A stretch of 52,714 nt of DNA from Adonisia turfae CCMR0081 (GCF_011009555.1 NZ_QXHD01000004.1:6569097-6621810); one strand, 5' to 3'; counted from the first letter of the stretch, positions 8,907 through 18,249 are shown. Notes: generated by a model not told the origin, from the letters alone. Numbers and translations: made by a program.

Positions 8907-9440
8907 ATGTCACTCCAGTCAGACCTATTCATGCAGAATGTGAACTTTTTTAAAAAGCAAGAAGGACGGTGGTTTTCGCAGCGCACTACACACTACCTGA
9001 AGGCAGGAAACTCAAAGGCGGGTAAATCAGATTTAGAAGTTACCTACATGGACGCTGGTACGGATGCTGTGATTCAGCTCTGTAATGAAGCGAGCTGTTC
9101 TGCCACGGATGCCGTAGGCGGGTTACGGATTGCCCAGAAGAGTACCGTAGATGGCCAAACGCGAACCCTGGTAACGTTGTTGGCTGCGATCGCAACCGAT
9201 GACGATAACGGTAAGTTAATCAGCAAACCTGAGGGTAAAGCCCGATCTCAAGTCAGTCAGTATCGGTTTGAGAATGAAGTTCTAACGATTGTTACGGCAG
9301 CTGATGGTTTGCGAGCTGAAGAGCGTTGGTGGTTTATCACTGACAAATTACGGATGCGCACCAATGTTCTCAGTGGCGACCAGGGGCAAACGATGGCTTC
9401 ATTTTGTTCAGAAATTCGTCTGGGTGATATCAAACCCTAG
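8907..9440 (+). CDS. Phycobiliprotein lyase of the CpcS/CpeS family
   Basis: CpcS-type lyases attach phycocyanobilin to Cys-82-type sites of phycobiliprotein subunits. The protein is 177 residues from the ATG at 8907; an ATG at 8931 (MQNVNFFKK) fits the family start equally well. Family features are FFKKQEGRWFSQRTTHYL near the start, a central GGLRIAQKST, and a late ERWWFITDKLRMRTNV beta-strand. These fit the lipocalin-like barrel of the family. Which member (CpcS, CpcU or another) cannot be decided. The 3' end overlaps the convergent hypothetical gene by 11 bases. Confidence 0.85.
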   Translation: MSLQSDLFMQNVNFFKKQEGRWFSQRTTHYLKAGNSKAGKSDLEVTYMDAGTDAVIQLCNEASCSATDAVGGLRIAQKSTVDGQTRTLVTLLAAIATDDDNGKLISKPEGKARSQVSQYRFENEVLTIVTAADGLRAEERWWFITDKLRMRTNVLSGDQGQTMASFCSEIRLGDIKP

Positions 9441-10113
9441 AAATACGCTTAAGTTGAAGTGTTGGTCGAAACGGTTGGATCGGAGCTGACCTAACCATAG
9501 GAATATAGTCTGAATAGGCCGCCTCAGTCTTATGGGGAGATGCCTTGGGCCTAGCTTCTGCTTTGGATGCCATCGTTTGATGAGGCTGATGCGATGGATC
9601 AGCTTGATAAACTTCAACCAGCGTATCCTCGGGCTGCACTGGAAATGCTTCGATGGATAACCCAGGGTAATGGCCGTAGTCCACATCAGATGATCTACTG
9701 TGGATGCCTTTGGCGGTTGAGACGGTTTCTGTAAACCCTGATGAGGACATAGTCTTGCGCTGACCCAGCTCGTTCATCGTGTGACTGGGGCATGTGATCT
9801 CAGGCTGTGGTGCTGTGGTCAAATGTAGCGGAGTCCCAAGATGGTCAGCAATGACTTGCCCAAAGCCAGACGTAAAGTGACGAATAGGCTGTCCACGCCG
9901 TTGCCATAGGCTAAGGATATGCTGAACCGAAATAACTTTGTAGCGCCCTTGATATACTGCCTCGATAATGGCATCTCGAATCCAGTTAGCACGATAGTGG
10001 TTAAGCCAATACAAGACTTGGCTTTCAGGACTATATTGAGCCAACTCCAGGCTAAAGGACTTGAGCAGAGTAATGGCCTGTTGTGCTTCTCGCTCTAGAT
10101 CAGATGCCATCAT
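9430..10113 (-). CDS. Conserved cyanobacterial hypothetical protein, 227 aa
   Basis: I do not recognise a named family. The first 95 residues look like a folded helical domain, with YWLNHYRANWIRDAIIEAVY and GRYKVISVQHILSLWQRRGQ followed by FTSGFG. This resembles a recurrent domain in cyanobacterial proteins that also carry disordered tails. The remaining 130 residues are rich in Pro, Thr and Ser and look disordered. There are two adjacent ATG codons at 10113 and 10110. The end overlaps the convergent lyase gene by 11 bases. No signal peptide or membrane segment is seen. Confidence 0.75.
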   Translation of the reverse strand: MMASDLEREAQQAITLLKSFSLELAQYSPESQVLYWLNHYRANWIRDAIIEAVYQGRYKVISVQHILSLWQRRGQPIRHFTSGFGQVIADHLGTPLHLTTAPQPEITCPSHTMNELGQRKTMSSSGFTETVSTAKGIHSRSSDVDYGHYPGLSIEAFPVQPEDTLVEVYQADPSHQPHQTMASKAEARPKASPHKTEAAYSDYIPMVRSAPIQPFRPTLQLKRISRV

Positions 10114-10316
10114 GGTTAATACCTCTAGCCCAACGTATTATTTGATTCATTGTTGAAGTAACAATTTCCTAATACGCTTGGGAAATAATATTTATAGGTT
10201 TATTGAACCCATATAAGTCTTAACTTTACCCTTGGACATCAGTCCTTGATGCAGTCCTTAAACTTTGTTTGATTCCCGTATTCCTACGATGTGGTGAACG
10301 CTGATTAAGTAAAGGC

Positions 10317-12743
10317 CTAACGTTCTTCTACCACACCACTATCTACCTGGCGAATATTGGGCTCATCAAAGGGGCTGCCACTGCCAAGCCAGTTGAAATC
10401 ACTAAGTCTGAATCCAATGGAACCTGTTTCTCTAGTTGGGCTGTAGCGAAAAACCAAACCGTAGGTGCGGCGAGTGTATTCGAAAATAAAGTCGGTGTTA
10501 ACGGTTTCCCCAGTATTAATGTTTATTGATGTTTGAAAGCCTAGCAAAATAGGCCCAAAAATCTGCTGGAGCACACCAAAACTAACCACGCGTCGATCTA
10601 CATTTCGATCAAACAAAAAAGGAGAGTTATCGCTTGAAAGGATGTCTTGGGAATAGCCCAGGTTGAAGCGAGTGTAGTCAAAAAAATTTTTAGACAGATG
10701 TCCAATCTGCCCGTCTAAACGTACATCTGCAGAGAGTTCCTCTTGAAAGTCGCCACTCGTATAGTAAGACGCCACTCCCAGCAAGTTAACGTTGAGGTTT
10801 AGAAAAGGGACCACTGGGGCTGGGGTGTAACGTAAGCCTTCTGTGGGGGTAGCAGGCAGGGGGGTGCCGCGCCAGAGGTTAAATCCTTTGCGCAAGCGTG
10901 CGCTGGCTTGCATCCGGCCTAATGTGATCAGATCTTCGCCACCCCGTGGCCTACCCAGAAGATCGATACGATCGGTTCTAGAGGTGACTAACTGTGCGCC
11001 AGCTTGGTAGGTCAGGATAAGGCCACGCTTATCTAAATTAATGGGTGGAGACAGCAGGACTGCACCGAGACTGGAGCGGACATTTTGAAAGCCTAGACTG
11101 CCATTAAAAAGGCGATCGCGATAGCTATATTCTGCGGACAGTAGATGATCGCCGATAAGGTAGCGATTACGAATACTGCCGCGGAGGTTATCTTCAGCTT
11201 CTCTTAAATCTAAGCTGGTCAATCTGACTCGTGCAGAAAGGTTGGAGCTTGGGCTTAGACGCGTGTCAAAGTCAGCTTCCACACCAAATACATCTGAATT
11301 AGCCAGGCCTTGATTTGTAGCGCGTTCTAAAAAGTACTGGGGAGTAATGCTAAAGGATGTGGATTCATTCTCGACAATAGGGACTTCGCTTTCTAAAAAA
11401 ACGCCACCACGATCCTCAGAGTCGCTACCAATACTGATCAAAAAAGGGTTGATTTGATTCTGCTCGCGTTCTCCACGATTCAGAATATATCTGGACTTTA
11501 ATAGGGGTAGGGAAAACCCTTGATCAAAAACCAAGCGAGGGTTTTCTGTCGTGAGCAAATCGGCGGTTGGTGAGAGTGTCACTAACGTCAGTCGGTCAGT
11601 GCGAAATTCGAGCTCCGGTGGAGAAAAAGGATCGTTTGTTAATCGCACCTCCTCTGCTACCCAAGCTTCAGCATCAAAGGTGACTCGTGCGGCTTCAAAG
11701 CGGATGCGTCTGATGCCGCCTTCTGCGTCTGGTAAGGATCCGGGGTTACTGCCTTGAAGCCGAGAACTCAACTCAACCCCCCCGACTCTTCGGACGGCAG
11801 TGACGTCCTCGTCTGGGTTGAGGGGGTCGAATACTGTCCGGCTAGTGACAGGTCTCTCCGTTGGGGCTGCAAAGTCGTCTTCGAGTTCTGGTAAAAAAAG
11901 TTCACCCCGTGTTTCAAAAATGGTGCCTGCTTCCTGCAGAAGGCTATATTCAGCTCGTTCACCTCGAACTTCTTGCTCGCCACGAGTCAAAATTACGTTG
12001 CCTTCTGCCAGGACATAGCGATTAACTAAGTTGATCCACATCTCATCGGCTAATAAAAAGGCATCGTTGAGCTTGAACACGACGTTGCCTCGGGCAATCA
12101 CCACTTGCCTATCAGAGTCAAAGATTTGGGTGTCGGCTGTAATTTCTAATTTTGAGGGATCTAATGCTTCAGTAGGTGCTGTGGTAGAAGGAGGTTCTGC
12201 TGATTCCGATGTTTCAGTCTCGTTGCCCTCATCAGAGCCCTCATCAGAGCCCTCCGCTGCTGCTGGCTGAGGGACTAAGCTATCGTCCGCTACTCCCTCA
12301 ATCTCTCGCTCCTCGAAAGCGTTGGGATTAGGATTCTCTAAATCGACTGCTTCGGCGTCTTCTAAATCGATTGCTTCGGTGTCTTCTAAATCGACTGCCT
12401 CGGCGTCCTCTAAATCGACTACTTCATTGACGGTATCCCCAGCTGCTTCGTCACTTGCAGCTGGTGCCACTTCCGTTTGAGGCGGTAGGGAAGGTAATTG
12501 GGCCAGATTGGGCTTAGAGAAATCATCCGCATTGGGCTCTGACAGTTGTCCGACAGGAATCAGGCTTCTAGGGGAAAAAGAAGGCTCTAGAAGGCCATCG
12601 GTCGATTGCCAAGGCGTGGGGTGGTGATGGGTGAGTAGGTGTTGAGCCCCGCTGTTGTGCTTAGTTTTGGGTGAAACTGTGCTGATTGAGACTGTTGATA
12701 GCTGATTTTGGGAAGGTTCAGGAGGTAAATCGATTAGGGCCAT
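10317..12743 (-). CDS. DUF3769 outer-membrane protein, LptD/OstA-like
   Basis: This is an 808-residue protein. After a long low-complexity N-terminal part (about 1-200, rich in Pro, Ser, Glu and Asp), residues about 200-290 form an OstA/LptA-like jellyroll with LEITADTQIFDSDRQVVIARG and VRGERAEYSLLQEAG. The rest is beta-rich, with many alternating hydrophobic strands and Arg/Asn-rich turns, as expected for an outer-membrane barrel. Cyanobacterial DUF3769 proteins are regarded as the LptD counterparts that insert lipopolysaccharide. No clear signal peptide is seen at the annotated start, MALIDLPPEPSQ, so the true start may be internal or export may be unusual. An acidic 8-residue repeat lies near residues 105-136. 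Confidence 0.85.
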   Translation of the reverse strand: MALIDLPPEPSQNQLSTVSISTVSPKTKHNSGAQHLLTHHHPTPWQSTDGLLEPSFSPRSLIPVGQLSEPNADDFSKPNLAQLPSLPPQTEVAPAASDEAAGDTVNEVVDLEDAEAVDLEDTEAIDLEDAEAVDLENPNPNAFEEREIEGVADDSLVPQPAAAEGSDEGSDEGNETETSESAEPPSTTAPTEALDPSKLEITADTQIFDSDRQVVIARGNVVFKLNDAFLLADEMWINLVNRYVLAEGNVILTRGEQEVRGERAEYSLLQEAGTIFETRGELFLPELEDDFAAPTERPVTSRTVFDPLNPDEDVTAVRRVGGVELSSRLQGSNPGSLPDAEGGIRRIRFEAARVTFDAEAWVAEEVRLTNDPFSPPELEFRTDRLTLVTLSPTADLLTTENPRLVFDQGFSLPLLKSRYILNRGEREQNQINPFLISIGSDSEDRGGVFLESEVPIVENESTSFSITPQYFLERATNQGLANSDVFGVEADFDTRLSPSSNLSARVRLTSLDLREAEDNLRGSIRNRYLIGDHLLSAEYSYRDRLFNGSLGFQNVRSSLGAVLLSPPINLDKRGLILTYQAGAQLVTSRTDRIDLLGRPRGGEDLITLGRMQASARLRKGFNLWRGTPLPATPTEGLRYTPAPVVPFLNLNVNLLGVASYYTSGDFQEELSADVRLDGQIGHLSKNFFDYTRFNLGYSQDILSSDNSPFLFDRNVDRRVVSFGVLQQIFGPILLGFQTSININTGETVNTDFIFEYTRRTYGLVFRYSPTRETGSIGFRLSDFNWLGSGSPFDEPNIRQVDSGVVEER
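12337..12432 (-). repeat. Four 24-bp tandem repeats inside the DUF3769 gene
   Basis: On the plus strand a 24-base unit beginning TCTAAATCGA occurs four times head to tail, the last one diverged. In the protein it encodes variations of the acidic octapeptide DLEDAEAV. The period is a multiple of three, so copy-number changes would keep the frame. Confidence 0.85.
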
Positions 12744-12837
12744 GGAAATTGTTAAAAACGGCCAATGGTTAGCGTAATACTAACCCTCATGAACACAAGC
12801 GTTGAAACAGTCCCTCAGGGTGAAAACTGACTTGCAT

Positions 12838-12868
12838 TAAAAACTCCTTAGCTGGACTAGCCAAGGAG
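12838..12868 (-). terminator. Terminator of psbI
   Basis: On the minus strand CTCCTT, an inner AGC/GCT extension and AAGGAG form a hairpin followed by five T. It lies 50 bases beyond the psbI stop codon. Confidence 0.7.
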
Positions 12869-12917
12869 CCTAATCAAAATTCATTGGAACTCTTTCGAAA
12901 CTAGCGCTTAGCAGGAA

Positions 12918-13034
12918 TTATTCCATATCTTGGCGGCCAGGATTCCGAGAGGGGTCGCCATTGAGGAAGCCAAAGACGAATAGACCTACAAAAAATGCAA
13001 CAGTCAGATATACAACGATCTTTAGAGTCAGCAT
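12918..13034 (-). CDS. psbI: Photosystem II reaction centre protein I
   Basis: PsbI is a one-helix subunit of the photosystem II core next to D1 and CP43. The 38-residue product reads MLTLKIVVYLTVAFFVGLFV in its first 20 positions, then FGFLNGDPSRNPGRQDME. This is the full family length, with the conserved N-terminal helix and the DPSRNPGR tail. The gene has its own terminator at 12838-12868, so it is probably monocistronic. Confidence 0.97.
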   Translation of the reverse strand: MLTLKIVVYLTVAFFVGLFVFGFLNGDPSRNPGRQDME

Positions 13035-13141
13035 CGGGGATCTCCAGCACAGACACTTAAATTTATAAAAGCTATTCTATCGCAACATTGAATTCATCGA
13101 GTGTTGATACTCAGAGTTTGCGTAAAGATGGAACCCATGGT

Positions 13142-14023
13142 TTAGTCCATTGCCATGATGGCAACGCCACTGACCATAATGGCTGCTCCTAATAGGCGCT
13201 CTTTCAGGCCTGTTTCGCCAAATAGGGCGTAGCCAAAGCCAACTGAAATTAAGGCACTCATGCGCTTGACTGCGATTACCTGTGCTACTGGGGCCAGGGT
13301 GAGGGCGATGAACTGGAGGCTAACGCCGATAGCGTTGAAGACACCTGCGAGCACAACGAATAGGGCTTGCGATCGCAATTCCCCAATCACCAAACCTGCC
13401 CCCTTTTGCCAGGCCCGCTGCACAACAAAGGGCATCATACCCATCGCAATTGTCCCAAACAGCGACATGCCCCAAAAAAGGGAGGATGAATTTAGGGTGC
13501 CAACCTTATCAAAATTGGACGTGATGCTCCATAAAAACGCCACACCCATCATCATGCGGCTACCTGGATTGGTCATGAGTGCCCGTAAGGGGGCCAACGT
13601 CAAGCCCTCACTAGGCTTCAGGTTCAGTATGTAGGAACCCACAATGAGAAACAGCACACCCATCACGTCTAAGCCAGTGGGCCATTCGCCAACGATGATG
13701 GGGGATGTGACCAGCAAAAACAATGGCGTTAAGGTGACCAATGGCACCGTCAGCGATAGGTCCGCAATTTTAATGGCGCGTGTATAGAGAGTGAAGGCCA
13801 AAATATTTAAGCTGCCCCCCACCAGAATTGCTAACCCAAAATCAGGTCCCAGAGTCGGTGGACCTTCGGTTGCCAGCATCAACATGGCCATCAATAAGGC
13901 TCCAGCGCTGGTAAAGCCTAATAAAACCGAATATTCATCTAACGATTTCAGCGCCTGTTTCCCCGTGGCATCTTTGAGGGCTTCACAAAGGGCGGTGCCG
14001 CTGGCAAGGGCTAACCAGAGCAT
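13142..14023 (-). CDS. EamA/DMT-superfamily membrane transporter
   Basis: This is a 293-residue integral membrane protein with about ten hydrophobic segments in two halves of five, the EamA duplicated layout. Features include an internal NILAFTLYTRAIKIADLSLTVPL segment in half one and the matching IALTLAPVAQVIAVKRMSALISV segment in half two, where the helix after the conserved small-residue pattern is characteristic of the family. The substrate is unknown; DMT members export amino acids, sugars or other metabolites. It starts 3 bases after the stop of the 109-aa gene upstream, so the two are probably co-transcribed. Confidence 0.88.
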   Translation of the reverse strand: MLWLALASGTALCEALKDATGKQALKSLDEYSVLLGFTSAGALLMAMLMLATEGPPTLGPDFGLAILVGGSLNILAFTLYTRAIKIADLSLTVPLVTLTPLFLLVTSPIIVGEWPTGLDVMGVLFLIVGSYILNLKPSEGLTLAPLRALMTNPGSRMMMGVAFLWSITSNFDKVGTLNSSSLFWGMSLFGTIAMGMMPFVVQRAWQKGAGLVIGELRSQALFVVLAGVFNAIGVSLQFIALTLAPVAQVIAVKRMSALISVGFGYALFGETGLKERLLGAAIMVSGVAIMAMD

Positions 14024-14026
14024 CCC

Positions 14027-14356
14027 CTAAGCTCCGCAGCAACGATCGATGCCCAGGCTTTCTAGCAATAAGTCGCCGACAGCATTGGCGACAGAAAACT
14101 CGCTGTAGAAGCTTTTGGAAAAATCGAAGGACTGCAATTCAGTTAAAATGGCCATCACCAAGGGAATCAGCTCATTTTCCCCTTCCATCCGCTGGCGTAC
14201 GAAGACCTGAGATGCACGTTGGGCAATGTCCTGATTGACCGCTTCTGGCAAAAACTCTGTATCTAACCAGTTTTGCAGCGATGCTCTGAGCCATTCGCCT
14301 TCTTGCTGTGGATCTTGAGGAGATGGTAACGTGACGGATTGAATTGGTTCAGTCAT
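14027..14356 (-). CDS. Conserved cyanobacterial hypothetical protein, 109 aa
   Basis: A soluble, acidic 109-residue protein without signal peptide or membrane helix. The central part (WLDTEFLPEAVNQDIAQRAS, RMEGENELIPLVMAILTEL) looks helical and compact, and it ends in CCGA. I do not recognise a family with a known function. It is directly upstream of the EamA transporter with 3 bases between stop and next start, suggesting an operon. It is divergent from aat. Confidence 0.75.
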   Translation of the reverse strand: MTEPIQSVTLPSPQDPQQEGEWLRASLQNWLDTEFLPEAVNQDIAQRASQVFVRQRMEGENELIPLVMAILTELQSFDFSKSFYSEFSVANAVGDLLLESLGIDRCCGA

Positions 14357-14480
14357 AGCAGATGCTGCGGCGATACCTGTATTTTTTCGGTTCTAGATTC
14401 TTTTAGGGTAAGTTTTTTTAGGCTACGGTAGGAGAAGGGTTTGAAGAATGTAACGGGATAGTCCCCCTGTCACAGCTGCT

Positions 14481-15125
14481 ATGGCTTACTCGATTCCCCA
14501 TATTTTGCAGTGTTATGCCCAGGGTTATTTTTTAATGGCAGATAGCGATTACCAAACGCTCAATTGGTATTCCAGCCGTAAACGAGCACTGATTCCATTG
14601 GATGAGCGATTTCGTTACCCAAAATCGCTACGTCGGGTACTCAATCAAAATCGGTTTGAAATTGCGTTTAATCGGGATTTTGATGGCGTGGTTGAAGGCT
14701 GTGCCAATCGTGAGACTACCTGGATCTCAGATGAATTGAAGGCAATTTATCGCATGCTGCACCGGGCAGGCCATGCCCATAGCTTTGAAGCCTGGCAGGG
14801 GGATCAGCTGGCAGGCGCTATTTTGGGCATTGTGCTAGGGGGAGCTTTTATCGGCGAGTCGATGTTTTTTACGGTTCCCGACGGTTCGAAGGTGGCGATG
14901 GTGAAGCTTGTGGAGTGGCTGCGATCGCAAAACTTTCTACTTTTCGATGCTCAAATGATGAACCCCCATCTAGCCCGTTTTGGGGCATACGTCGTGGAAA
15001 GTGAGATCTACGAAGACATCCTTTATCAGGCAATACAGCGTTCCTGTCAATTTTTGCCGCCGTCAGCGAATGTGCGAACCATCTCCATGGGATCGCAATA
15101 CTTAAATCGCAGGAAGTACGAATAG
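14481..15125 (+). CDS. aat: Leucyl/phenylalanyl-tRNA--protein transferase
   Basis: Aat adds Leu or Phe to N-terminal Arg or Lys residues, making N-degrons for ClpS/ClpAP. The 214-residue protein shows the N-terminal AYSIPHILQCYAQGYFLMAD block, the central HSFEAWQGDQLAGAILGIVLG block and GESMFF, followed by the LFDAQMMNPHLARFGA motif that replaces the usual DCQ...HLxSLGA. A closer look at DAQ in place of DCQ is of interest. It has about 120 bases of promoter region shared with the divergent 109-aa gene. Confidence 0.93.
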   Translation: MAYSIPHILQCYAQGYFLMADSDYQTLNWYSSRKRALIPLDERFRYPKSLRRVLNQNRFEIAFNRDFDGVVEGCANRETTWISDELKAIYRMLHRAGHAHSFEAWQGDQLAGAILGIVLGGAFIGESMFFTVPDGSKVAMVKLVEWLRSQNFLLFDAQMMNPHLARFGAYVVESEIYEDILYQAIQRSCQFLPPSANVRTISMGSQYLNRRKYE

Positions 15126-15214
15126 GGTAAATGCTGTTGTAAGTTCTTCCGAGTTCTCAGGGGGAATGAGGCATCCCATGGTCATCCACAAGGGATACCC
15201 TTACGGTTTGATAA

Positions 15215-15367
15215 CTATTCTTCTTGAGATTGGATGGGTACCCACTGGCAGACTAACTTGCCATTGACTCTGGTCCAATGGGCAACCAGGCTTGATCGCT
15301 TCTGAGGCCGAGAATCTTTAGGAGGAACCGCGCGATAAGTAGTCGCTAGATCCGCATAAGTAATCAT
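15215..15367 (-). CDS. Small conserved-looking protein, 50 aa
   Basis: This 50-residue frame is MITYADLATTYRAVPPKDSR in its first 20 residues, followed by a basic stretch and VAHWTRVNGKLVCQWVPIQS. The ATG at 15367 has an excellent Shine-Dalgarno GGAGGG 7 bases upstream. The HW...NGKLVCQW pattern resembles short cyanobacterial hypothetical proteins of similar size. No known function. It lies between the 3' end of aat and the glucosidase gene, on the opposite strand, so it is probably an independent small transcript. Confidence 0.65.
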   Translation of the reverse strand: MITYADLATTYRAVPPKDSRPQKRSSLVAHWTRVNGKLVCQWVPIQSQEE

Positions 15368-15570
15368 ATAGTGACCCTCCAGTGATTTATCTATAGCGGC
15401 AGCAATGTTGCTTTACATTTCTTGGGACGTTTGGTCAGGAACTCATTTATCTCCCTCAACAAGACGTCCCTATCCAGCAAATTCGCTACCTAATGACCTC
15501 TGGCATTGGGACATCATTATGGTAGTTGCTGATGCAACGGCTACCGCTGTCCATTGCCCCTAAACCCGCC

Positions 15571-18249
15571 ATGACCGCCGAATACGATCGCCTGCACACC
15601 AATCCAGACACCTGGAAAATCTGGGGACCTTACCTCAGCGAACGTCAGTGGGGCACCGTTCGCGAGGACTATAGCGCAACGGGGGAAGCTTGGGATTATT
15701 TCTCCCATGACCAGTCCCATAAACGGACTTATCGGTGGGGTGAGGATGGTTTGCTGGGGATTTCTGATGCAAAACAAAGCCTTTGTTTTGCCCTGGCACT
15801 TTGGAATGGGGAGGATCCAGTTCTCAAAGAGCGATTATTTGGGCTGACGGGTAGTCAGGGCAACCATGGTGAAGATGTGAAGGAGTATTACTTCTATTTG
15901 GATAGTACGCCGACACATTCTTATATGAAGGCACTCTATAAGTATCCGCAGGCAGCCTATCCTTACGGTGAGCTGGTGAAGGAAAATCAGTGGCGCGATC
16001 GCAACTCCCTAGAATATGAACTCCTGGACACAGGCGTCTTTGATGAAAATCGCTACTTCGATGTCTTTATCGAATACGCTAAGGCAGCGCCCGAAGATAT
16101 TCTCATTCAAATTACTGTTGCAAATCGAGGCCCAGAAGCCACAACATTAACAGTGTTGCCCACCCTCTGGTTTCGCAACACCTGGAGCTGGGAAGAAAAC
16201 GCAGAAAAACCAAGTCTCAAACTGGCAGATACTCAATCAGGCTTCAGTACTCTGGAGGCTTTCCATAATGACTTGGGGGTTCGTTGGCTCTACTGTCAAA
16301 GCAAGGGGTTGGTGCAGAATTCTCCTATTCTTTTTACGGAAAATGAGACCAACTACCAAGCAGTTTTTGGATCTGCCAATCCAATTCCCTACGTTAAAGA
16401 TGCCTTTCATCGCTATGTGGTTCAAGGTGAGACAGGGGCGGTTAATCCTGGGCTGACAGGAACGAAGGCAGCGGCTCATTACACATTAACGATTCCTCCT
16501 GGAGAGAGTCAGGTGATTTGTTTACGGTTGAGCGATCAGTCTCAACTTTCAAATCCCTTTGGAGAGTCTTTTGTAACTACCCTGACCACTCGACAACAAG
16601 ATGCGGATGACTTCTATCGAAAAGTCTCTCCTTTCCCGATGAAATATGAGGAAAAAGCCGTTCAGCGTCAGGCTTTTGCTGGCCTGCTATGGAGCAAACA
16701 ATATTTTGGTTTTGATGTGAACCGTTGGCTCAAGGGCGATCCGACAACACCGACACCGCCAGAAAATCGGCAGCGCAATAATCAGTGGACTCACCTGAAT
16801 GCTGAGGATATTATCTCGATGCCCGACAAGTGGGAATATCCCTGGTTTGCGGCCTGGGATTTGGCGTTCCACTGTATTCCCATTGCCATGGTGGATCCGG
16901 AGTTTGCCAAGTACCAGTTAGATATCATGACGCGGGAGTGGTACATGCACCCCAATGGTCAGATTCCAGCCTATGAGTGGGCATTTGGGGATGTGAACCC
17001 GCCGGTTCATGCCTGGGCGACGTGGCGAGTTTATAAGATTGAGCAGAAGGTGACTGGAAAGTGCGATCGCACTTTCCTAGAACGCATCTTCCAAAAACTC
17101 CTACTCAACTTCACCTGGTGGGTAAACCGCAAAGACGCCAAAGGCAGCAACGTTTTTGAAGGGGGTTTCCTTGGCCTAGATAATATCGGTGTTTTTGACC
17201 GTAGCTCTGCCCTGCCCACCGGCGGACATTTAGAACAGTCCGATGGCACCAGCTGGATGGCCATGTACTGCTTGAATATGCTCACCATTGCCCTAGAGCT
17301 AGCCAAGGAAAACCCAGTCTATGAAGACATGGCCACCAAGTTTTTCGAGCATTTTCTCTACATTGCCGATGCCATGAACCACATCGGCCAGGACCGCTCT
17401 CAGTTATGGGATGCTGAAGATGGCTTTTTCTACGATGTGCTGCAGTTTCCCAACGGCGATCGTCAGCGGCTCAAGGTCCGCTCTATGGTGGGTCTAATTC
17501 CGCTTTTTGCTGTGATGACACTAGAACCTGATTTGTTAGAGCAAGTACCTGGCTTTAAAGAACGGCTAGAGTGGTTTATCGAAAATCGTACCGATCTGAA
17601 GAAGAATGTGGCCTGTATGGAAACAGAAGGTGTGGGTGCTCGCCGCATGCTGGCCCTTTGCTACGCCACCCTGGGTGAGGTGGAACCCACCGATAAGCTA
17701 CGCTGCATCCTAAACAAGCTGCTAGATGAAAACGAATTTCTCAGCCCCTATGGCATCCGTGCCCTATCTCGCTATCACGCTGAGAATCCCTATTGTTTCA
17801 ATGCCAATGGTGAAGAGTTTTGCGTAAATTACGAACCAGCAGAATCCAGTAGTGGGTTGTTTGGTGGTAATTCCAACTGGCGTGGCCCAATCTGGTTCCC
17901 AGTAAACTATCTGTTAATTGAGTCTCTCCAAAAATTCCACCACTACTTAGGTGATGATTTCAAAATTGAATGTCCTACGGGGTCAGGTCATTGGATGAAT
18001 CTATGGGAGGTGGCAGCAGAACTTTCCCAACGATTGACATGTATCTTCCTACCAGATGAGCAAGGCAATCGCCCTGTTTACGGCAGTGACTCATCTCCGT
18101 TTCAGCAAGACCCCCACTGGCAGAACTATATTCTTTTCCATGAATATTTTCATGGCGATAATGGAGCCGGTATCGGTGCCAACCATCAAACGGGCTGGAC
18201 TGGCCTAGTAGCTAAGTTGATTCAGCAGCAAAGCAAACATGGTCAATAG
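15571..18249 (+). CDS. MGH1/GH63-like glycoside hydrolase (glucosidase)
   Basis: This is a large cytoplasmic-looking (alpha/alpha)6-barrel enzyme of the glucosidase group related to GH63 and mannosylglycerate hydrolases. I place the start at the ATG at 15571 (MTAEYDRLHTNPDTWKIWGP), giving 892 residues; an ATG at 15532 or a TTG at 15526 would add a short leader. The N-terminal sandwich contains LSERQWGTVREDYS and the AWDYFSHDQ block typical of the family. The C-terminal barrel contains FAAWDLAFHC, AYEWAFGDVNPPVHAWA, GLDNIGVFDRS and WRGPIWFPVNYL. The acidic residues in the first two and the last of these are candidates for catalysis. The natural substrate is not known; a storage or compatible-solute glucoside is possible. 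Confidence 0.88.
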   Translation: MTAEYDRLHTNPDTWKIWGPYLSERQWGTVREDYSATGEAWDYFSHDQSHKRTYRWGEDGLLGISDAKQSLCFALALWNGEDPVLKERLFGLTGSQGNHGEDVKEYYFYLDSTPTHSYMKALYKYPQAAYPYGELVKENQWRDRNSLEYELLDTGVFDENRYFDVFIEYAKAAPEDILIQITVANRGPEATTLTVLPTLWFRNTWSWEENAEKPSLKLADTQSGFSTLEAFHNDLGVRWLYCQSKGLVQNSPILFTENETNYQAVFGSANPIPYVKDAFHRYVVQGETGAVNPGLTGTKAAAHYTLTIPPGESQVICLRLSDQSQLSNPFGESFVTTLTTRQQDADDFYRKVSPFPMKYEEKAVQRQAFAGLLWSKQYFGFDVNRWLKGDPTTPTPPENRQRNNQWTHLNAEDIISMPDKWEYPWFAAWDLAFHCIPIAMVDPEFAKYQLDIMTREWYMHPNGQIPAYEWAFGDVNPPVHAWATWRVYKIEQKVTGKCDRTFLERIFQKLLLNFTWWVNRKDAKGSNVFEGGFLGLDNIGVFDRSSALPTGGHLEQSDGTSWMAMYCLNMLTIALELAKENPVYEDMATKFFEHFLYIADAMNHIGQDRSQLWDAEDGFFYDVLQFPNGDRQRLKVRSMVGLIPLFAVMTLEPDLLEQVPGFKERLEWFIENRTDLKKNVACMETEGVGARRMLALCYATLGEVEPTDKLRCILNKLLDENEFLSPYGIRALSRYHAENPYCFNANGEEFCVNYEPAESSSGLFGGNSNWRGPIWFPVNYLLIESLQKFHHYLGDDFKIECPTGSGHWMNLWEVAAELSQRLTCIFLPDEQGNRPVYGSDSSPFQQDPHWQNYILFHEYFHGDNGAGIGANHQTGWTGLVAKLIQQQSKHGQ

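Noticed and set aside
9408..9686. Minus-strand 92-codon frame over the lyase/hypothetical junction
   Set aside because: It is a second frame within the 227-aa hypothetical gene, without a Shine-Dalgarno sequence.
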